A stretch of DNA of 64,000 nt, from positions 124,001-188,000 of the forward strand of contig CAWGKV010000041.1 of the NCBI GenBank assembly GCA_963823165.1, written 5' to 3'. This document shows, piece after piece, positions 63,090 through 64,000 of this stretch (position 1 is the stretch's first letter; every line of letters begins with the position of its first letter). Position numbers and translations under genes: made by a program. The notes beneath the pieces were generated by a model, which searched no databases, had not been told where the DNA came from, and saw only the letters and a program-made list of their open reading frames with translations. Source of the DNA: Roseiarcus sp963823165. GTDB taxonomy: Bacteria; Pseudomonadota; Alphaproteobacteria; Rhizobiales; Beijerinckiaceae.

Positions 63090-63550
63090 CACGCGTCTCC
63101 CGATTCTAGCCGGCTCCGCGCGCAATCGCGCACGACCTCGTCTTCGTCCTCAACGAAGCGGCTGAGCCGCTCCAAAGGCGCCCGCTCGGCGCAGATGAAG
63201 CGAATCCGGAAATCCCCGTCCGCCGCCATCAGCATCAGGCTCTCCGGAGCCAAGCGCTCGGCGACTTCGATCCGCACCAGCGGATCCGGATCGCCGATCA
63301 ATCCGGGCGGGACGTTGGGCGGCGCTCGGCGCGCCGCCTCTCGCCGGGGGTTCAGCGCGAAAAAGAGATCGATCCTGCGCGCGCGCCGGTCCATGACGCA
63401 AGTCGTGCCGAGGTCGCACGTGCCGGCGGCGAGCGTCTCCTCGTTCGGACAATCCGCGTAGGAGACGGGATTGCCGAGCCAGTCGAATGGACCGTCGTCG
63501 GCCGCATCGGTTCGTCGTTCGCTCACAAGCGCGGGCCCTGCGCTGTTCAC
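63089..63550 (-). CDS. LRV-type Fe-S protein of nif clusters
   Basis: About 153 residues. The N-terminal part has four cysteines ('DCPNEETLAAGTCDLGTTCVMD' region plus flanks) that should hold a 4Fe-4S cluster, as in the leucine-rich-variant (LRV) protein found behind nifB in Azotobacter vinelandii. The C-terminal part has helical repeats: 'GDPDPLVRIEVAERL', 'DGDFRIRFICAERA' and 'EDEDEVVRDCARSRL'. The GTG at 63550 overlaps the ferredoxin stop; GTG 63526 is an alternative. Function unknown. Confidence 0.85.
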   Translation of the reverse strand: MNSAGPALVSERRTDAADDGPFDWLGNPVSYADCPNEETLAAGTCDLGTTCVMDRRARRIDLFFALNPRREAARRAPPNVPPGLIGDPDPLVRIEVAERLAPESLMLMAADGDFRIRFICAERAPLERLSRFVEDEDEVVRDCARSRLESGDA

Positions 63551-63741
63551 GCCTTGACGCAGGTCTTCGGCACCGGGCAGACGGAATTGCATTGCGGCTT
63601 GTCGAAGTGTCCTTCGCACTCCGTGCAAACCTTGGCGTCGATGATGTAGGTGTCGTTCTTGAACTTGATCGCGCCGGTCGGGCATTCGAATTCGCAGGCC
63701 CCGCAAACGGTGCACTGGGAGGCTATGATCTTGAACGCCAT
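63547..63741 (-). CDS. fdxN: 4Fe-4S ferredoxin of the nifB region (FdxN-like)
   Basis: 64 residues. 'ASQCTVCGACEFECPTGAI' and 'DAKVCTECEGHFDKPQCNSVCPV' give two 4Fe-4S sites, the second with the long insertion typical of FdxN. It lies directly after nifB, as in rhizobia, where it donates electrons to nitrogenase. GAGGAGAACCGAA is a strong ribosome site for ATG 63741. Confidence 0.93.
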   Translation of the reverse strand: MAFKIIASQCTVCGACEFECPTGAIKFKNDTYIIDAKVCTECEGHFDKPQCNSVCPVPKTCVKA

Positions 63742-63809
63742 TTCGGTTCTCCTCTTGCGTTGGCGTTGTTCGCGCGGCTCCTCGGCCGCGAGAAGGGTGA
63801 GATCAGGGG

Positions 63810-64000
63810 TCAGGCAACCGCCTTGTCCGACAGAGACGCGAAGGTCGCAGCGTAAAGCGCGCTGATGGCCGTTTCGGTATATTCGTAGGCATACGCGTCG
63901 CTGACATCGATTCCGGCGGCCTCGAGCATGTCCTTCGGGCAGCCGCCGATCTTGGCGCAAAGCACGTGGCTGACGCCTTCGAGCGCGGCGATTACCGTAT
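63810..64000 (-). CDS. nifB: C-terminal end of NifB, FeMo-cofactor precursor synthase (partial)
   Basis: Sixty-two residues before the stop at 63810: 'TVIAALEGVSHVLCAKIGG', then 'CPKDMLEAAGIDVSDAYAYEYTETAI' and a short tail. This is the NifX-like C-terminal domain fused to many NifB proteins. The radical-SAM part that makes NifB-co lies beyond the window edge. It is followed by fdxN after 68 bases. Confidence 0.9.
   Translation of the reverse strand, partial: TVIAALEGVSHVLCAKIGGCPKDMLEAAGIDVSDAYAYEYTETAISALYAATFASLSDKAVA

Overview
The window is high-GC DNA with dense, overlapping open frames and frequent GTG/TTG starts. The gene content points to a nitrogen-fixing alphaproteobacterium of the Hyphomicrobiales: alphaproteobacterial-type rpoD and dnaG, a DUF1150/Hsp20 pair, a DUF2849-cysI-cysH-DUF934 sulfur block and a large Mo-nitrogenase cluster. 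The nif order (nifB, ferredoxin, LRV protein, nifZ, nifT, SIR2-like, nifHDKENX and on to fixABCX) suggests Beijerinckiaceae or Methylocystaceae. That is an inference; no pmo, bch or rRNA gene is present to settle it.

Region 1 (1-19.8 kb) is an acyl-CoA catabolic island. A minus-strand operon (SDR, acyl-CoA dehydrogenase, MarR regulator, BadH-like SDR, a further partial gene) diverges from a plus-strand operon: a thiolase-fold/OB-fold protein, an SCP-x-like thiolase, MaoC, a CitE-like lyase, an acyl-CoA dehydrogenase, the two halves of a peroxisomal-type multifunctional enzyme, a nitronate monooxygenase and an MDR oxidoreductase. A second divergent pair of operons follows: an APH-like kinase, two unknown proteins and a frameshifted enoyl-CoA hydratase on the minus strand, and a PaaG-like isomerase plus two acyl-CoA dehydrogenases on the plus strand. 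Near-identical palindromes (TGGTAA-N6-TTACCA type) lie in both divergent gaps and suggest one regulon, probably under the MarR protein. No acyl-CoA ligase is visible, so the substrate is unknown; a cyclic or methyl-branched acid is my best guess.

Region 2 (20-44.5 kb) is mixed housekeeping and accessory DNA: a Crp/Fnr regulator, a secreted tannase-family esterase, thyA, DUF1150 and Hsp20, a zinc-ribbon/RecD-like helicase fusion (frameshifted), a sulfite dehydrogenase pair (sorAB), an assimilatory sulfite/APS reduction operon, dnaG, rpoD, a SPOR-domain protein, an alpha/beta hydrolase, a peroxiredoxin, a BenE-like transporter with a scrambled segment, a secreted type-B carboxylesterase and a truncated IS630-type transposase.

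Region 3 (44.6-64 kb, all minus strand) is the nitrogen-fixation cluster. In transcription order it reads nifB (partial), 4Fe-4S ferredoxin, LRV Fe-S protein, nifZ, nifT, SIR2-like gene, nifH, nifD, nifK, nifE, nifN, nifX, DUF269 protein, CCE_0567-type protein, fdxB, nifQ, nif-type iscA, nifU-like, nifS, nifV (frameshifted), nifW and fixABCX. I see sigma-54 -24/-12 promoters with NifA-type TGT-N10-ACA sites upstream of nifH, iscA and fixA, so this region reads as at least three NifA-controlled units. FixABCX would supply low-potential electrons to NifH. NifB, E, N, X, Q, V, U, S and IscA would build the metal clusters.

Several genes (an enoyl-CoA hydratase, the helicase, benE, nifV, possibly nifU) carry single-base frameshifts in or beside short base runs. 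Either the assembly has indel errors or these genes are really broken. This matters most for nifV.
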